Notes: generated from the letters alone by a model not told the origin. Shown: positions 9,382-19,534, counted from the first letter of the stretch. The stretch: DNA of 64,000 nucleotides from Pseudomonas monteilii (GCA_001534745.1 CP013997.1:2356001-2420000), one strand, 5' to 3'. Made by a program: numbers and translations.

Positions 9382-9422
9382 CACCCTGCCCGCTCGACCG
9401 CGACTCGCCAAACGCCAGACAA

Positions 9423-9450
9423 AAAACAGCCCGCCGAAGCGGGCTGTTTT
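9423..9450. terminator. Bidirectional rho-independent terminator
   Basis: A perfect 12-bp stem, AAAACAGCCCGC and GCGGGCTGTTTT, encloses a CGAA tetraloop. It has an A run on one side and a T run on the other. It lies between the convergent genes ending at 9381 (plus) and 9463 (minus), so it can serve both. Confidence 0.9.
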
Positions 9451-9462
9451 CATGTTCGCCGA

Positions 9463-9792
9463 TCAGACCGCAGCGGCCTTCTCGGAGCCCGAGGGCAACT
9501 CCCCCGTGTTCGGCCCAGCCACCTGAGTCGGTGCCGGAACGGTGGAGGTCACCACAGGCGCGCCGCCCCCCGAGACACGCCATTGCACGTCGGTGATCCC
9601 GTAACGCTCGGCCATGGGTCGGCTGACCTTGCGAATTTTTTCGCGACCGAACTTGGGGATGATGCCGACGCCGGCATCGCAGCTTGCCCAATGCCAGGCT
9701 TCGGCATTGTCCATCCGGTCCAGCCGGATGATGAAGTTGCGAGAGTGCCCATGCAGGCGGTATTCGATGATGTACAGCTGTGGGGTTGGCAT
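9463..9792 (-). CDS. DUF6555-type conserved Pseudomonas protein
   Basis: A 109-residue soluble protein with a GGAGGG site upstream of the ATG at 9792. The first 75 residues (YIIEYRLHGHSRNFIIRLDR, then MDNAEAWHWASCDAGVG and KFGREKIRKVSRPMAE) form a compact conserved unit that I associate with DUF6555, found mainly in Pseudomonas. The last 35 residues are Pro/Thr/Ala-rich and probably disordered. Function unknown. The family assignment is from memory. Confidence 0.65.
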   Translation of the reverse strand: MPTPQLYIIEYRLHGHSRNFIIRLDRMDNAEAWHWASCDAGVGIIPKFGREKIRKVSRPMAERYGITDVQWRVSGGGAPVVTSTVPAPTQVAGPNTGELPSGSEKAAAV

Positions 9793-9907
9793 CGTTGGGC
9801 CCTCCTCTTCTCCATGGATGACACCGTCATTGATCGGGGTTTTCCGAGAAGATTCAAAAGATTAACAGACAAAATGATCAAGCGGCCTGGGGTCCCCTCG
9901 AAGGCGT

Positions 9908-10447
9908 TCATTCACCTGCCGGGACCAGTTGGATGGTCAGGCAGAACACCCCCAGCAGGACCCAGAACACCAGGAAGATCCAGGGCGTGCGCATGGAAAA
10001 CAGCAGCGATTTTCGATAGCCGCGGTGGCTCGATTCCGTTTCGTTGAACAGCGGCCAGTCGTCATAGGGCATCCCCACGGCAGGTTCGTTCCTCAGCAAT
10101 TGGCTTTGCTTGAAATGCCAATGGTCGATGATGCCGTAACTGGCCTTGAGGCCCGGCAGCGCATTGAGCGTGCTCAAGATGCCCAGAAGCGCCAGAAACG
10201 GCGGCACGAACAGCGTGAACAGGTTGCCCCAGGACGGATTGGCGTTGGCCATGGAGGACGCGAAGGCAATCACCAGGAACGACTGTGCGGCCAAGTAACC
10301 GTCGGTTCGGTTGGCCAGCATGGTCGTCTCATACTGGATCTCTCGGCGGTAGAACTCCATTCGCTCGCGTGGGGAGCTGAAGGCCAGCCCCCCTTCTGCA
10401 GCGGTCAGGTCGTCGCTGTTGACCGACGTGATGATACGGCTAGGCAT
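9908..10447 (-). CDS. Membrane protein of unknown function
   Basis: A 179-residue protein with a soluble N-terminus of about 50 residues (SPRERMEFYRREIQYETTML) and three hydrophobic stretches at about 55-72, 78-98 and 152-175. Two lie close together in the middle and one is at the C-terminus. No catalytic motif is visible and I do not recognise the family. It starts 9 bases after the end of the alcohol dehydrogenase gene on the same strand, so the two probably share a transcript. Confidence 0.65.
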   Translation of the reverse strand: MPSRIITSVNSDDLTAAEGGLAFSSPRERMEFYRREIQYETTMLANRTDGYLAAQSFLVIAFASSMANANPSWGNLFTLFVPPFLALLGILSTLNALPGLKASYGIIDHWHFKQSQLLRNEPAVGMPYDDWPLFNETESSHRGYRKSLLFSMRTPWIFLVFWVLLGVFCLTIQLVPAGE

Positions 10448-10456
10448 GATCGGTAC

Positions 10457-11662
<1,206 letters not shown>

Positions 11663-11975
11663 GCGGTTATCTCCGTCGGTATCGTTGACGACGCTCTCTC
11701 CTGATAGCGAATCCGACACGGCAAGAGGTCGACACGGCCAAGGACCGTGCCTAGTTGGGAACCACAAGAGCGTGCCAAAGCTCCATCTATCGTGCATCAA
11801 CCGACAGACGGTAGCCGCTACCCAGGTTTCATGGCATGCGTTCCAGGCACTTTCCTGTTCGCTCCCCGGCACGGTATACGCCCACACGCACCCTGGAGTC
11901 GTAAAACGATGGAACATTTGTCTTGGAACTTTGTTCCAACGGCCTATTACCCCCTCGTCGACCAACGGAGCGTGC
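11663..11975. other. Divergent intergenic region of 313 bp
   Basis: This region separates the minus-strand dehydrogenase from the plus-strand Nudix gene and must hold both promoters. It is less G+C-rich around 11895-11950. The only clear structure is the palindrome listed separately at 11923-11939. No RNA gene was recognised. Confidence 0.4.
11923..11939. promoter_or_regulatory. Palindrome TTGGAAC-TTT-GTTCCAA, candidate operator
   Basis: A perfect 7-bp inverted repeat with a 3-base spacer lies about 36 bp upstream of the Nudix start. A related half-site (GGAAC) lies at 11911. It could be a repressor site or an extracytoplasmic-stress type element. No regulator can be assigned. Confidence 0.35.
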
Positions 11976-12374
11976 ATGAAGCCCGTCAAGCCGCGTGCCA
12001 CCGTCATCTGCCGTCATGCCAAACATGGCAACAAATGGCTCTGGGTACGAAAAGCCAAAGCCGACTGGACCTTGCCAGGCGGCAAGATCGAACCGGGCGA
12101 AACGCCACGGGAGGCGGCCCTGCGCGAGCTGCTGGAAGAGACCGGCCTGCTGGCCGAAGACCTGAGGTTTCTGATGCGCTATGAAGCGCACGAACGGGTG
12201 CATTACGTATTCGAAGCGGCCTTTGCCGACGCGCCCTGCCCGACCGCCCGCAACGAGATCGCCGACTGCCGCTTCGAACGCTTCGACCGCACGCCCGAGG
12301 TCAAGGATGAAATTCGTGCGGTCATTCGCTCGCTGCTGGCCTGCGACAAAGAAATGGCCGCTTCGGTACGCTAG
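11976..12374 (+). CDS. Nudix hydrolase
   Basis: A 132-residue protein holding a complete Nudix box (GX5EX7REUXEEXGU), from GGKIEPGET through [14 protein letters not shown] at about residues 34-57. The Nudix fold hydrolyses nucleoside diphosphates linked to another group. Substrate selection cannot be read here; the size fits a small housekeeping member. The start at 11976 follows CGGAG. It is convergent with the ClpP-like gene 17 bp downstream. Confidence 0.88.
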   Translation: MKPVKPRATVICRHAKHGNKWLWVRKAKADWTLPGGKIEPGETPREAALRELLEETGLLAEDLRFLMRYEAHERVHYVFEAAFADAPCPTARNEIADCRFERFDRTPEVKDEIRAVIRSLLACDKEMAASVR

Positions 12375-12391
12375 TCCGCCCGCCTCTGTCA

Positions 12392-12943
12392 TCACGCATG
12401 CACACTCCACTGACACGTGTCCTTCTCCATGGGCAGCTCATCGATCGCCTGGATCATGCCGCTGACCAAGGCTTCATCAGGGCCCAGGATCCTCGGGCTG
12501 GCCATCAGGTAGCGCGGCACGTCCAGACGCTCACTCGCGCCCTCGGTTCGCTCGGCCACGATCTCGGCATAGAGCCGCAGGTCGTAGTCCAGGCTCATCG
12601 CGTATTCGGCCATGCGCGAGTGATCGACCGAGCCGTGCAGGGTCCAGTGGAACGGGTGGAATAAAAACTTGCTGTAACGGCATGCCGTGCGGTGTTCGCC
12701 TGCAAGAAACAGAATGTTGCCCATCGACTCGACCGTGCCCAGGTTGTGGGTATGCACGGCGATCGGCAGCGCCCGCAAGTAGTTGTACAGGGTGAAACCG
12801 TAGCTGCACTCTCCCCCCATGGTCGCGATGTTGAGCTGCAAGAGATCGGCGCCCTTGTCGATCGCTCGGGAACAGGTACTGATCAGGTTGCCGCAGGTCG
12901 ACGAGTTGATGGGGCCTGTGTAGTGAATGATGTGACGTGCCAT
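12392..12943 (-). CDS. ClpP-like serine protease-fold protein
   Basis: A 183-residue protein with a strong GGAGG site before the ATG at 12943. The fold pattern is ClpP/crotonase: LNIATMGGECSYGF near residue 45, then GTVESMGNILFLAGE near 70 with a Ser in the nucleophile position, and FLFHPFHW near 100 with the His position. An Asp/Glu-rich tail (PRILGPDEALVSGM) corresponds to the third ClpP triad region. There is no propeptide or Clp ATPase partner nearby. It is much diverged from housekeeping ClpP. A specialised peptidase role is inferred only from these positions. Confidence 0.75.
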   Translation of the reverse strand: MARHIIHYTGPINSSTCGNLISTCSRAIDKGADLLQLNIATMGGECSYGFTLYNYLRALPIAVHTHNLGTVESMGNILFLAGEHRTACRYSKFLFHPFHWTLHGSVDHSRMAEYAMSLDYDLRLYAEIVAERTEGASERLDVPRYLMASPRILGPDEALVSGMIQAIDELPMEKDTCQWSVHA

Positions 12944-13083
12944 GGGGTCCTCCAAACGGTAGCGCCAGGCAAGCCTCCAGAAGCCGTTGCTTTCCAGAAT
13001 GCCTGCCGGGCCACGGTTTCAAAACGGGTGCCCGAGCGATGGCGACCTGGCCATCGCTCGACCTGCAGCGGCCTGACCGCCTC

Positions 13084-13230
13084 TTACTGCGGCCCACCTT
13101 GGTCCTCGGTCGCCCCTTCGATATCCGGATCGTCCGGCAGCACCTCAGGCTCCTCTTCCGCATCCAGCCCCAGCGCCTGCTCGGGGTCATCCAGTTCGTG
13201 TTCATCGACGATCAGCGGTTGATCAGCCAT
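13084..13230 (-). CDS. Small acidic protein of 48 residues
   Basis: It starts at 13230 behind CAGGAG with an 8-base gap. The product is rich in Glu, Asp and Pro (HELDDPEQALGLDAEEEPEV) and is probably disordered. No family recognised. A candidate envelope-stress type promoter lies about 55 bp upstream. Confidence 0.5.
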   Translation of the reverse strand: MADQPLIVDEHELDDPEQALGLDAEEEPEVLPDDPDIEGATEDQGGPQ

Positions 13231-13283
13231 GGCCGTACTCCTGAGGGTCATGCACCCGCCTGGGGGGCGAGCGTCTTCTTGGT

Positions 13284-13308
13284 GGAATCGTCGCCGGGAG
13301 CAAAGTTC
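13284..13308 (-). promoter_or_regulatory. Candidate AlgU (RpoE-type) promoter
   Basis: On the minus strand GAACTT (13308-13303) is followed after 16 bases by TCCACC. The -35 box matches the AlgU consensus GAACTT exactly. The -10 match is limited to the leading TC. It points at the 48-residue acidic protein. Direct sequence match only. Confidence 0.3.
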
Positions 13309-13509
13309 AACCGGAACGTTGGGCCACGGGCTGCTGGGGCTGAAAGGAACCAGCCCCAGGCGAAACAGGTCGTTAGCAATGAATACCCGCACTTTGCGGG
13401 CACCGTATCGCGAATGATTCGAGGGAGGCCGAGATGCCCCATCCGCTGACACGGCGTCATGCCGAAAAGCGCCTAGGCGCCGCTTGTTCGATCTGCCTGG
13501 AGTGAGCCT

Positions 13510-14294
13510 GTGATCAAGACCCAGCCGATCCTCACCCCTGAGGTCGACCCTGCCACGGCGGTCCATCGTCTGAACGTGCTGACGATCAACGTGCACAAAG
13601 GCTTCACCGCCTTCAACCGGCGCTTCATCCTGCCGGAACTGCGTGAAGCGATGCGGGCCACTGGCGCCGATCTGGTCTTCCTCCAGGAGGTGCATGGCAG
13701 CCACAGCCAGCATGCCCTGCAGCACGCCGCCTGGCCCGAGACCTCTCAATACGAGTTCATGGCCGACAGCATGTGGCCCCAGTTCGCCTATGGGCGTAAC
13801 GCGGTCTACCCCCATGGTGACCATGGCAATGCCCTGCTGTCCAAGTTTCCTATCGCCTCGCACGAGAACCTCGACGTGTCCATCAAGGGCAACGAGCAGC
13901 GCGGCTTGCTGCATTGTCGGCTGGACGTCCCGGGCCACGATCAGGTGCATGCCATCTGCGTGCACCTGGGCCTGCGCGAGGCGCACCGCCAGCGGCAGGT
14001 GCAGTTGCTCCTGGAGCTGCTCGACCGCTTGCCGCCCACGGCGCCGGTCATCATCGCAGGCGACTTCAACGACTGGCGCCTGAAAGCGGACGACGTGCTG
14101 TCCAAACACCTGGTGGAAGCGTTCGGCGAGAAGTTCGGTGCGCCGGCGCGCAGCTTCCCGGCACGCCTGCCATTCCTGCGACTCGACCGTATCTACCTGC
14201 GTAACGCCATGCCCATGGTGCGCAGGTGCTGTCCAAATACCCATGGTCCCACCTCTCGGACCATGCCCCCCTCGCTGCGGAGATCAACCTGTGA
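13510..14294 (+). pseudogene. Endonuclease/exonuclease/phosphatase family protein (YbhP-like), frameshifted near 14220
   Basis: A metal-dependent phosphoesterase of the DNase I-like fold. [22 protein letters not shown] (catalytic Glu) and IAGDFNDWR are present. After MPMV at 14220 the frame is lost and runs to 14388. The other frame from 14223 reads [20 protein letters not shown] and INL, then stops at 14294, giving the catalytic SDH motif and the natural end. One missing base between 14219 and 14223 explains the break. Without repair the product lacks its catalytic His. The stop overlaps the GTG of clsB. The order matches ybhP-ybhO-ybhN of E. coli. Confidence 0.85.
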
Positions 14295-15493
14295 GTCGAC
14301 CCTGGACCGATGGCAATCACGTCGACCTGCTGATCAATGGCGAGGCGTTCTACCCTCGCGTGTTCGAGGTTATGGCAGCAGCGCGTGAAGAGATCCTCTT
14401 CGAGACGTTCATCATTTACGACGACAAGGTCGGCAAGGAGCTGCGCGCCGTCCTGATTGCCGCCGCCCAGCGTGGCGTGCGGGTGGAAGTGGTGGTCGAT
14501 GGCTATGGCACGGCCGAGCTGCCCGACGGCTTCATCGCCGGCATGACCGCAGCCGGTGTGCATTTCCATGTGTTCGACCCGCAGCCCAGGGTCGCCGGCA
14601 TGCGCACCAACCTGTTCCGGCGCCTGCACCGCAAGATCGTGGTGGTCGATGGGGAGCGGGCGTTCGTCGGCGGCATCAATTTCAGTGCCGATCACCTGGG
14701 CGACTTCGGACCCATGGCCAAACAGGACTACGCGGTGGAAGTCACCGGGCCGGTCGTGGCCCAGGTGCACGCCAGCAGTCGGCGCATGATGGCGCCCGTG
14801 CTCAAGCCCAAGAGTCAGGTCACACCGGTCACCACGCCGACCGGCCAGGTACGTGCATTTCTGGTGGAGCGCGACAACCAGCGCCATACCACCGACATCG
14901 AGCGCGAGTACCTGGAGGTGATGCGCACGGCCCGCCAGCGCATCGTCATCGCCAACGCCTACTTCTTCCCGGGGTACCGCCTGTTGCGCGAGCTGCGCAA
15001 TGCCTCGCGGCGCGGCGTGGAGGTCACGCTGATCCTGCAAGGCCAGCCGGACATGCGCTGGGTACGTGCCCTGTCGCGCCTGCTGTACAACTACCTGCTG
15101 CAAGAAGGCGTGCACATTCACGAGTACTGCGAGCGCCCTCTGCATGGCAAGGTCGCGCTGGTCGATGACGAGTGGTCGACGGTCGGCTCCAGCAACCTGG
15201 ACCCGCTCAGCCTGTCGATGAACCTGGAGGCCAACCTGGTCCTGCGGGATCGCGCATTCAACGCCCACCTGCACGAACACCTCACCGAACTGGCGGGCAA
15301 CCAGTGCAAGGCCATCACCCTCGATCGCATGATTCGTGGCTACTGGTGGCGGGCACCGCTGATCTTCGCCTGCTTCCACGCCACCCGCTACTTCCCGCGC
15401 ATTGCCGGATGGCTACCCGCCCACCGACAGAAGATCAAGTCGCTCTCGCCGGACGTCGAACTCCAGCTCAACGGCCAGGAGGGTAACGTCTGA
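14291..15493 (+). CDS. clsB: Cardiolipin synthase B
   Basis: A 400-residue phospholipase D superfamily enzyme that makes cardiolipin. Two HKD motifs are complete: [20 protein letters not shown] around residues 113-132 and [20 protein letters not shown] around 286-305. There is no N-terminal transmembrane pair, which fits ClsB (YbhO) rather than ClsA. GTG at 14291 overlaps the repaired stop of the ybhP-like gene (GTGA). The downstream ybhN-like gene overlaps by TGATG, so this is one operon. It acts at the inner membrane. Confidence 0.92.
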   Translation: MSRPWTDGNHVDLLINGEAFYPRVFEVMAAAREEILFETFIIYDDKVGKELRAVLIAAAQRGVRVEVVVDGYGTAELPDGFIAGMTAAGVHFHVFDPQPRVAGMRTNLFRRLHRKIVVVDGERAFVGGINFSADHLGDFGPMAKQDYAVEVTGPVVAQVHASSRRMMAPVLKPKSQVTPVTTPTGQVRAFLVERDNQRHTTDIEREYLEVMRTARQRIVIANAYFFPGYRLLRELRNASRRGVEVTLILQGQPDMRWVRALSRLLYNYLLQEGVHIHEYCERPLHGKVALVDDEWSTVGSSNLDPLSLSMNLEANLVLRDRAFNAHLHEHLTELAGNQCKAITLDRMIRGYWWRAPLIFACFHATRYFPRIAGWLPAHRQKIKSLSPDVELQLNGQEGNV

Positions 15494-16452
15494 TGGCGAC
15501 CAAGACTTGGCTGACCTGGGGCAAGCGGTTGTTCACCGTGCTCCTGCTGATCCTGATTCCCGCCCTGCTGTTTTCCCTGGCCCGCAACCTGGACTGGAAC
15601 GAGGTCAAGCAGTCATTGCTGGCCTATGAACCGAGTACCCTGGCGATCGGCTTGTTGATCGCCCTGTGCAGCTACCTGGTATTCGCCAGTTACGACCTGC
15701 TCGGGCGCGCCTATACCGGGCATACGCTGCCCGTGCGCCAGGTGTTGCCGGTGGCGTTCGTGTGCTATGCCTTCAACCTCAACTTCACCACCTGGGTAGG
15801 CGGTGTCGCGCTGCGCTATCGCCTGTACGGTCGCCTGGGGCTGGACACCGCGACCATCACGCGCATCCTGACCCTGGGTCTGCTGACCAACTGGATGGGC
15901 TACATGCTGCTGGCCGGCAGCGTGTTCGCCTTGCGCCTGGTGAAGTTGCCGGACAACTGGGCAGTGGGGGCGACAGGCCTGCAGTTCATCGGCTTCGCGC
16001 TATTGGCCATTGCTGCGACGTACCTGTTGGCCTGCGGTTACGCCAAGCGTCGTACCTGGCACATCCGCGAACACGAGATCACCCTGCCCTCGCTGCGCTT
16101 CGCCGCCTGCCAGATCGCCCTGGGCGCGACCAACTGGGCGCTGATGGCCTTGCTGATCTACTGGCTGCTGCCCGAGCACCTGTTCTATCCCTCGATCCTC
16201 GGCATCTTCCTGATCAGTTGCATTGCCGGCGTGGTCGCCCATATCCCAGCCGGCCTCGGCGTGCTGGAGACCGTGTTCCTGGCGCTGCTGGCCGGTCAAC
16301 TCGGGCAGGGGACGCTGGTTGCGGCGCTGCTGGGCTATCGCACGCTGTACTACCTGATTCCGCTGATCGTGGCCGTGATCACGTACCTAGTGCTGGAAAA
16401 GCGCGCCAAGCACATGCGTCAGCACACCCCTTCAGCCGTCAGCAAACCCTGA
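15493..16452 (+). CDS. YbhN/UPF0104 family integral membrane protein (LPG synthase TM region family)
   Basis: A 319-residue protein with about eight hydrophobic helices, in the flippase-like lysylphosphatidylglycerol synthetase membrane family without the catalytic C-terminal domain. The conserved segment CIAGVVAHIPAGLGVLE near residue 243 is typical. The ATG overlaps the clsB stop. In E. coli the equivalent gene also follows clsB. A role in phospholipid handling at the inner membrane is inferred from this linkage. Confidence 0.88.
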   Translation: MATKTWLTWGKRLFTVLLLILIPALLFSLARNLDWNEVKQSLLAYEPSTLAIGLLIALCSYLVFASYDLLGRAYTGHTLPVRQVLPVAFVCYAFNLNFTTWVGGVALRYRLYGRLGLDTATITRILTLGLLTNWMGYMLLAGSVFALRLVKLPDNWAVGATGLQFIGFALLAIAATYLLACGYAKRRTWHIREHEITLPSLRFAACQIALGATNWALMALLIYWLLPEHLFYPSILGIFLISCIAGVVAHIPAGLGVLETVFLALLAGQLGQGTLVAALLGYRTLYYLIPLIVAVITYLVLEKRAKHMRQHTPSAVSKP

Positions 16453-16476
16453 ACCCAACCCGTAGGAGCGTATCCC

Positions 16477-16848
16477 ATGGCACAAGGTAGCAAAGCCAAG
16501 TACACCGATAAGCAGAAGCGCAAGGCCGAGCACATCGAGGCAGGTTACGAGGACAAGGGCCTGTCCAAGGCCGAAGCCGAGAAACGTGCCTGGGCCACGG
16601 TCAACAAGCAGTCAGGGGGCGGCGAACGTACGGGCGGTTCCGGGCAGAAGACCAGCCAGCAGGCCAAGGACAAGGCCAAGCACGACTCGGCCAAGCGTGC
16701 AGCGGCGACCCGCAAGGGCGAGCCTCGTGCAGGTGAACGCCTGGAGGACCTTACCAAGGCCGAACTGCTCGGGCGTGCGCGTGCCCAGCAGATCGCGGGG
16801 CGCTCGACGATGCGCAAGGCGGAGCTGGTGGCGGCGTTGAACTCTTGA
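16477..16848 (+). CDS. Basic protein with C-terminal Rho-N/SAP-like motif
   Basis: A 123-residue, Lys/Ala-rich protein starting at 16477 after TAGGAG. Residues 1-85 are charged and probably disordered or helical (KAEAEKRAWATVNKQSGGGE). Residues 88-123 (LTKAELLGRARAQQIAGRS, then MRKAELVAALN) match the Rho N-terminal/SAP helix-extended-helix fold that binds nucleic acid. Relatives are often labelled plasmid stabilisation protein, which the sequence does not support. It lies 24 bp after ybhN and may belong to the same transcript. Confidence 0.7.
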   Translation: MAQGSKAKYTDKQKRKAEHIEAGYEDKGLSKAEAEKRAWATVNKQSGGGERTGGSGQKTSQQAKDKAKHDSAKRAAATRKGEPRAGERLEDLTKAELLGRARAQQIAGRSTMRKAELVAALNS

Positions 16849-16874
16849 TGGAAATGATGTTTGAGGCAGTTGAA

Positions 16875-16913
16875 GCGTGGGCCCACTCACTTTAAATGTG
16901 GGTGGGCCCACGC
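16875..16913. terminator. Long inverted repeat, probable transcription terminator
   Basis: Perfect 12-bp arms GCGTGGGCCCAC and GTGGGCCCACGC are separated by 15 bases, and the inner bases pair partly as well. There is no U tract. It lies 26 bp after the Rho-N-like gene, between that gene and the convergent bacteriocin operon. Confidence 0.55.
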
Positions 16914-17065
16914 ACCTGATTTGCAGGGTTTTAGTTACGTACAGGTGCAGCCGTGCTCTTCAGCTAAAAGACCGTAAGGGCTCAAGCAGCAAATCAGTGA
17001 TGCGTTGAAAATGCCTTTGCACTGCAACACTATAAGTCGATTTCGGCTATTCACCACTGTTTTCC

Positions 17066-17305
17066 TTACACTCTTATACCTACAAAAAATTCGAGTCCTG
17101 GGGGCTGAGGCTTTTCAAGTGATGAAAAAATTTTTTCAGCTTGCTCAGCTGTTAAAAGTAACTCTCCGTCACACTCGTCAGCCAATGATGACCAGCCTAG
17201 CAGATTCATAATATCAGCCTCTTTGTGGGCGGGAATAATCTCTTCGTATTTCAAAGAATCATCACTGTTATCGGTCGGCAGAAAACCAGTTAGCAAAATT
17301 TTCAT
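17066..17305 (-). CDS. Candidate immunity protein for the E3-type bacteriocin
   Basis: A 79-residue acidic protein. It starts at 17305, 9 bases after the toxin stop, with GAGG of its ribosome site overlapping that stop. This position and coupling are typical of colicin/pyocin immunity genes. Its acidic character (TDNSDDSLKYEE, ADECDGE) suits binding of a basic RNase domain. Length is close to the 84-residue ImmE3, and ADIMNLLG resembles its central region, but overall similarity to ImmE3 is weak. The function is inferred mainly from context. Base composition is low in G+C, like the 3' end of the toxin gene. Confidence 0.6.
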   Translation of the reverse strand: MKILLTGFLPTDNSDDSLKYEEIIPAHKEADIMNLLGWSSLADECDGELLLTAEQAEKIFSSLEKPQPPGLEFFVGIRV

Positions 17306-17314
17306 TGAGATTCC

Positions 17315-19534
17315 TCATTTCGATTTAGGCGTTTTTCGGCCAGGCGTGGCAGGCTTGGTTTGATGCCCTGAAATAGGATCAAACTCACCCATGTGTTTTC
17401 CCTGTTTGTTGTAAAGCTCGACCCTACCATGCATGCTGTCCCACTCGTAAATGCGCCCCTTGCTATCTTTCCAGCGGTTGCGCTTTTTGCCACCCCCTTG
17501 CACGCTACTTTTAGCCCTGACAGGTTTTGCATCAGGGAAAGCAATCAAATCATTGGGGGCCGGATGATAATAGTGAGCATTGAACACTATATACAATGGA
17601 TCAAGCCCAGCCTCTGCCGGGAAGGTAACGATCAGATCATTACCATCAGGCAGTATGCCAGGGTAGGCCTCAACATTGACCTCAAGCGGTTCTAGCTCCA
17701 CGCCTGTATAGCTTGGTTGAAGGGGAGGAGCGATCGGCGTAGTCGTAGGTGAAGAGGTAGCTGGAGATCGCGCAGGCGTCCAAGTCAGGGTCACCGGAAG
17801 CTCTTCTATTGAGAAACCTGGCATTGCTACATTAATCCCATAGCGACCTGTCTGCGAATCAAGCGTTGCCCTGCGTACGGATATGCTTCTGGAAACGCGC
17901 TCGCCGTCAGGCCGGACCATCAGTACGTGAGGCCGACTATCGTCTCTCCTGTCGAAGGTCAATCGATACGGCAGTTCGATCCTCCCTTCGGCAGCTGTCG
18001 CAGTGGGTACCACAGCCTCCGCCGAGAAGCCGATCTCGCGAGCGTCAATGCTGAATCCAAAGCGAATATGCGGGCGTGGTTGGTCCTGTTCCTCGCTGGC
18101 TGTCGAGCTGGAATAGAACAAAGCAGCCATACCAGTAGCGACAGCGCCGCCGGATGCCACCATGGCAACCTTGCCCAATGAGGTAACTGCCTGCGCAATA
18201 GTCTGGCGCAAGGCCGAAACTGCTGTCTCCGCTAACGGAACCGCACCCTGCCCTGGTACTGCAAGCCCAACAGAAGCAGCGCCAGCAAAGCGAAAGGTAT
18301 TGAGCGCTTGAATGATGGACTTTTGAGCGATACCAGGTAACGCTTGGAGCTGAGCATTTGCAGTTCCCACGGCGGCATTAACAGCCGCGAGTACCTCTTT
18401 CGACGTGGTATCGCTCAACGTAGAAGATTGTAATAATTCTGCCTCGACTCCAGTCGATATGCTCGCTGAAATCTGCCAAAAGTGCTGGCCAATTGTTTCA
18501 GCGCTTTCGTGAGCCGCGCCATTTTGAAGCTGCGCAGTGGCTTCGCCGAGCTGCCCATGCAGACGATTGATGGTCTCACCCAGCGCCTGGTCGATTGTTT
18601 GTTGCCGAGCGTTCAGTAATGCGCTGGTTTCAACCATCAGCTGATCCACTGCGCCTGTAAGGTTGGCCACGATCATCGCTGCTTGAGCGCGCAGTGCCTG
18701 GTTGAGCTGGTCCACTTCTTGCGGATTGATCTTCCTATGGCTCAGCATGGTAAGTGCCTCGATTTCCTGGAAGATACGTTCAGCAAGATCTTGGACTGCC
18801 TGTTTCTCAGGCTGGGCCTGGAGAACGATGTGGGAAGATAGCGTTGTCAGTTGTGCCTTGAGTTCCTCAGCCTTCTGCATCAACTGCTGACTGGCTTGAC
18901 GTGCCACTTCTGCAGCTTGTGCTGCGATCGCTTCACGGCGTCTCGCCCGTTCCAGGTTGGCCTGCAAATGCGCAAGATGCTCCTGCAAAGCCCTGATTGC
19001 TTCGCCAGTGACACGCGCTTGCAAGGCAGCATTGTAAGACCTTTGGTAAAGACTTTGCTCCGCTTCGGGAAACGCAGCCCAGGCCTTCCAATGTCGTGGC
19101 ACGCGCGACAAGGTAGCCGCTTTAATGTCGGTCGCTTCAAGTGTGAGTACGTCGCCGGCTGAGAAGGCCATGGTCTCCGACGACAGCGAAGCGAGTTCAC
19201 GGTGATGTTGATCCAGCAATTGGCCAACCGTATTGATACTATTCAAAATCTCGCTTTCGCTGCTGGACGAGGCATCTAATGGAACACCGAGTTGGTTCAA
19301 CGCATCTAAAACAGATTGGCGAGCATTCGCAATCAAAGGCGCATAAGAGGCATCGAGATAGCCTTTGACGCGAGCAAGCTCACTTGCAATATCTTGCATC
19401 ATTCGATTATATGTGGCTAATTGCTGCCGGCCCTGTCGATCGCGTTCACTGTGAAGATAAGCGAACGAGACGGCATCAAAGGGCAACGGATCAGGTTCTG
19501 GGCGCACGATGGTTGGCGCCAGCTCCATTTGCAT
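17315..19534 (-). CDS. S-type pyocin-like bacteriocin with colicin E3-type 16S rRNase domain
   Basis: A 739-residue bacteriocin. After a short N-terminus, residues about 60-400 are mostly long alpha helix (coiled-coil, receptor-binding type). A pyocin-S translocation-type domain covers roughly 505-650 (RLTFDRRDDSRPHVLMVRP, PGFSIEELPVTLTWTPA). The last 86 residues match the cytotoxic domain of colicin E3: YYHPAP, GGGKKRNRW, KGRIYEWDSMHG and GEFDPISG. Equivalents of E3 catalytic Asp510, His513, Glu517 and Arg545 are Asp699, His702, Glu706 and Arg733; the Glu515 position is Arg. Such domains cleave 16S rRNA in the ribosome decoding site. It is followed by a coupled immunity candidate. A TonB-box-like APTIVR lies at residues 6-11. 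Confidence 0.88.
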   Translation of the reverse strand: MQMELAPTIVRPEPDPLPFDAVSFAYLHSERDRQGRQQLATYNRMMQDIASELARVKGYLDASYAPLIANARQSVLDALNQLGVPLDASSSSESEILNSINTVGQLLDQHHRELASLSSETMAFSAGDVLTLEATDIKAATLSRVPRHWKAWAAFPEAEQSLYQRSYNAALQARVTGEAIRALQEHLAHLQANLERARRREAIAAQAAEVARQASQQLMQKAEELKAQLTTLSSHIVLQAQPEKQAVQDLAERIFQEIEALTMLSHRKINPQEVDQLNQALRAQAAMIVANLTGAVDQLMVETSALLNARQQTIDQALGETINRLHGQLGEATAQLQNGAAHESAETIGQHFWQISASISTGVEAELLQSSTLSDTTSKEVLAAVNAAVGTANAQLQALPGIAQKSIIQALNTFRFAGAASVGLAVPGQGAVPLAETAVSALRQTIAQAVTSLGKVAMVASGGAVATGMAALFYSSSTASEEQDQPRPHIRFGFSIDAREIGFSAEAVVPTATAAEGRIELPYRLTFDRRDDSRPHVLMVRPDGERVSRSISVRRATLDSQTGRYGINVAMPGFSIEELPVTLTWTPARSPATSSPTTTPIAPPLQPSYTGVELEPLEVNVEAYPGILPDGNDLIVTFPAEAGLDPLYIVFNAHYYHPAPNDLIAFPDAKPVRAKSSVQGGGKKRNRWKDSKGRIYEWDSMHGRVELYNKQGKHMGEFDPISGHQTKPATPGRKTPKSK

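Noticed and set aside
16477..16848. Plasmid stabilisation protein of a toxin-antitoxin pair
   Set aside because: The sequence shows a Rho-N/SAP-like nucleic-acid-binding end and a disordered basic part, not a ParE or RelE fold, and no partner gene.
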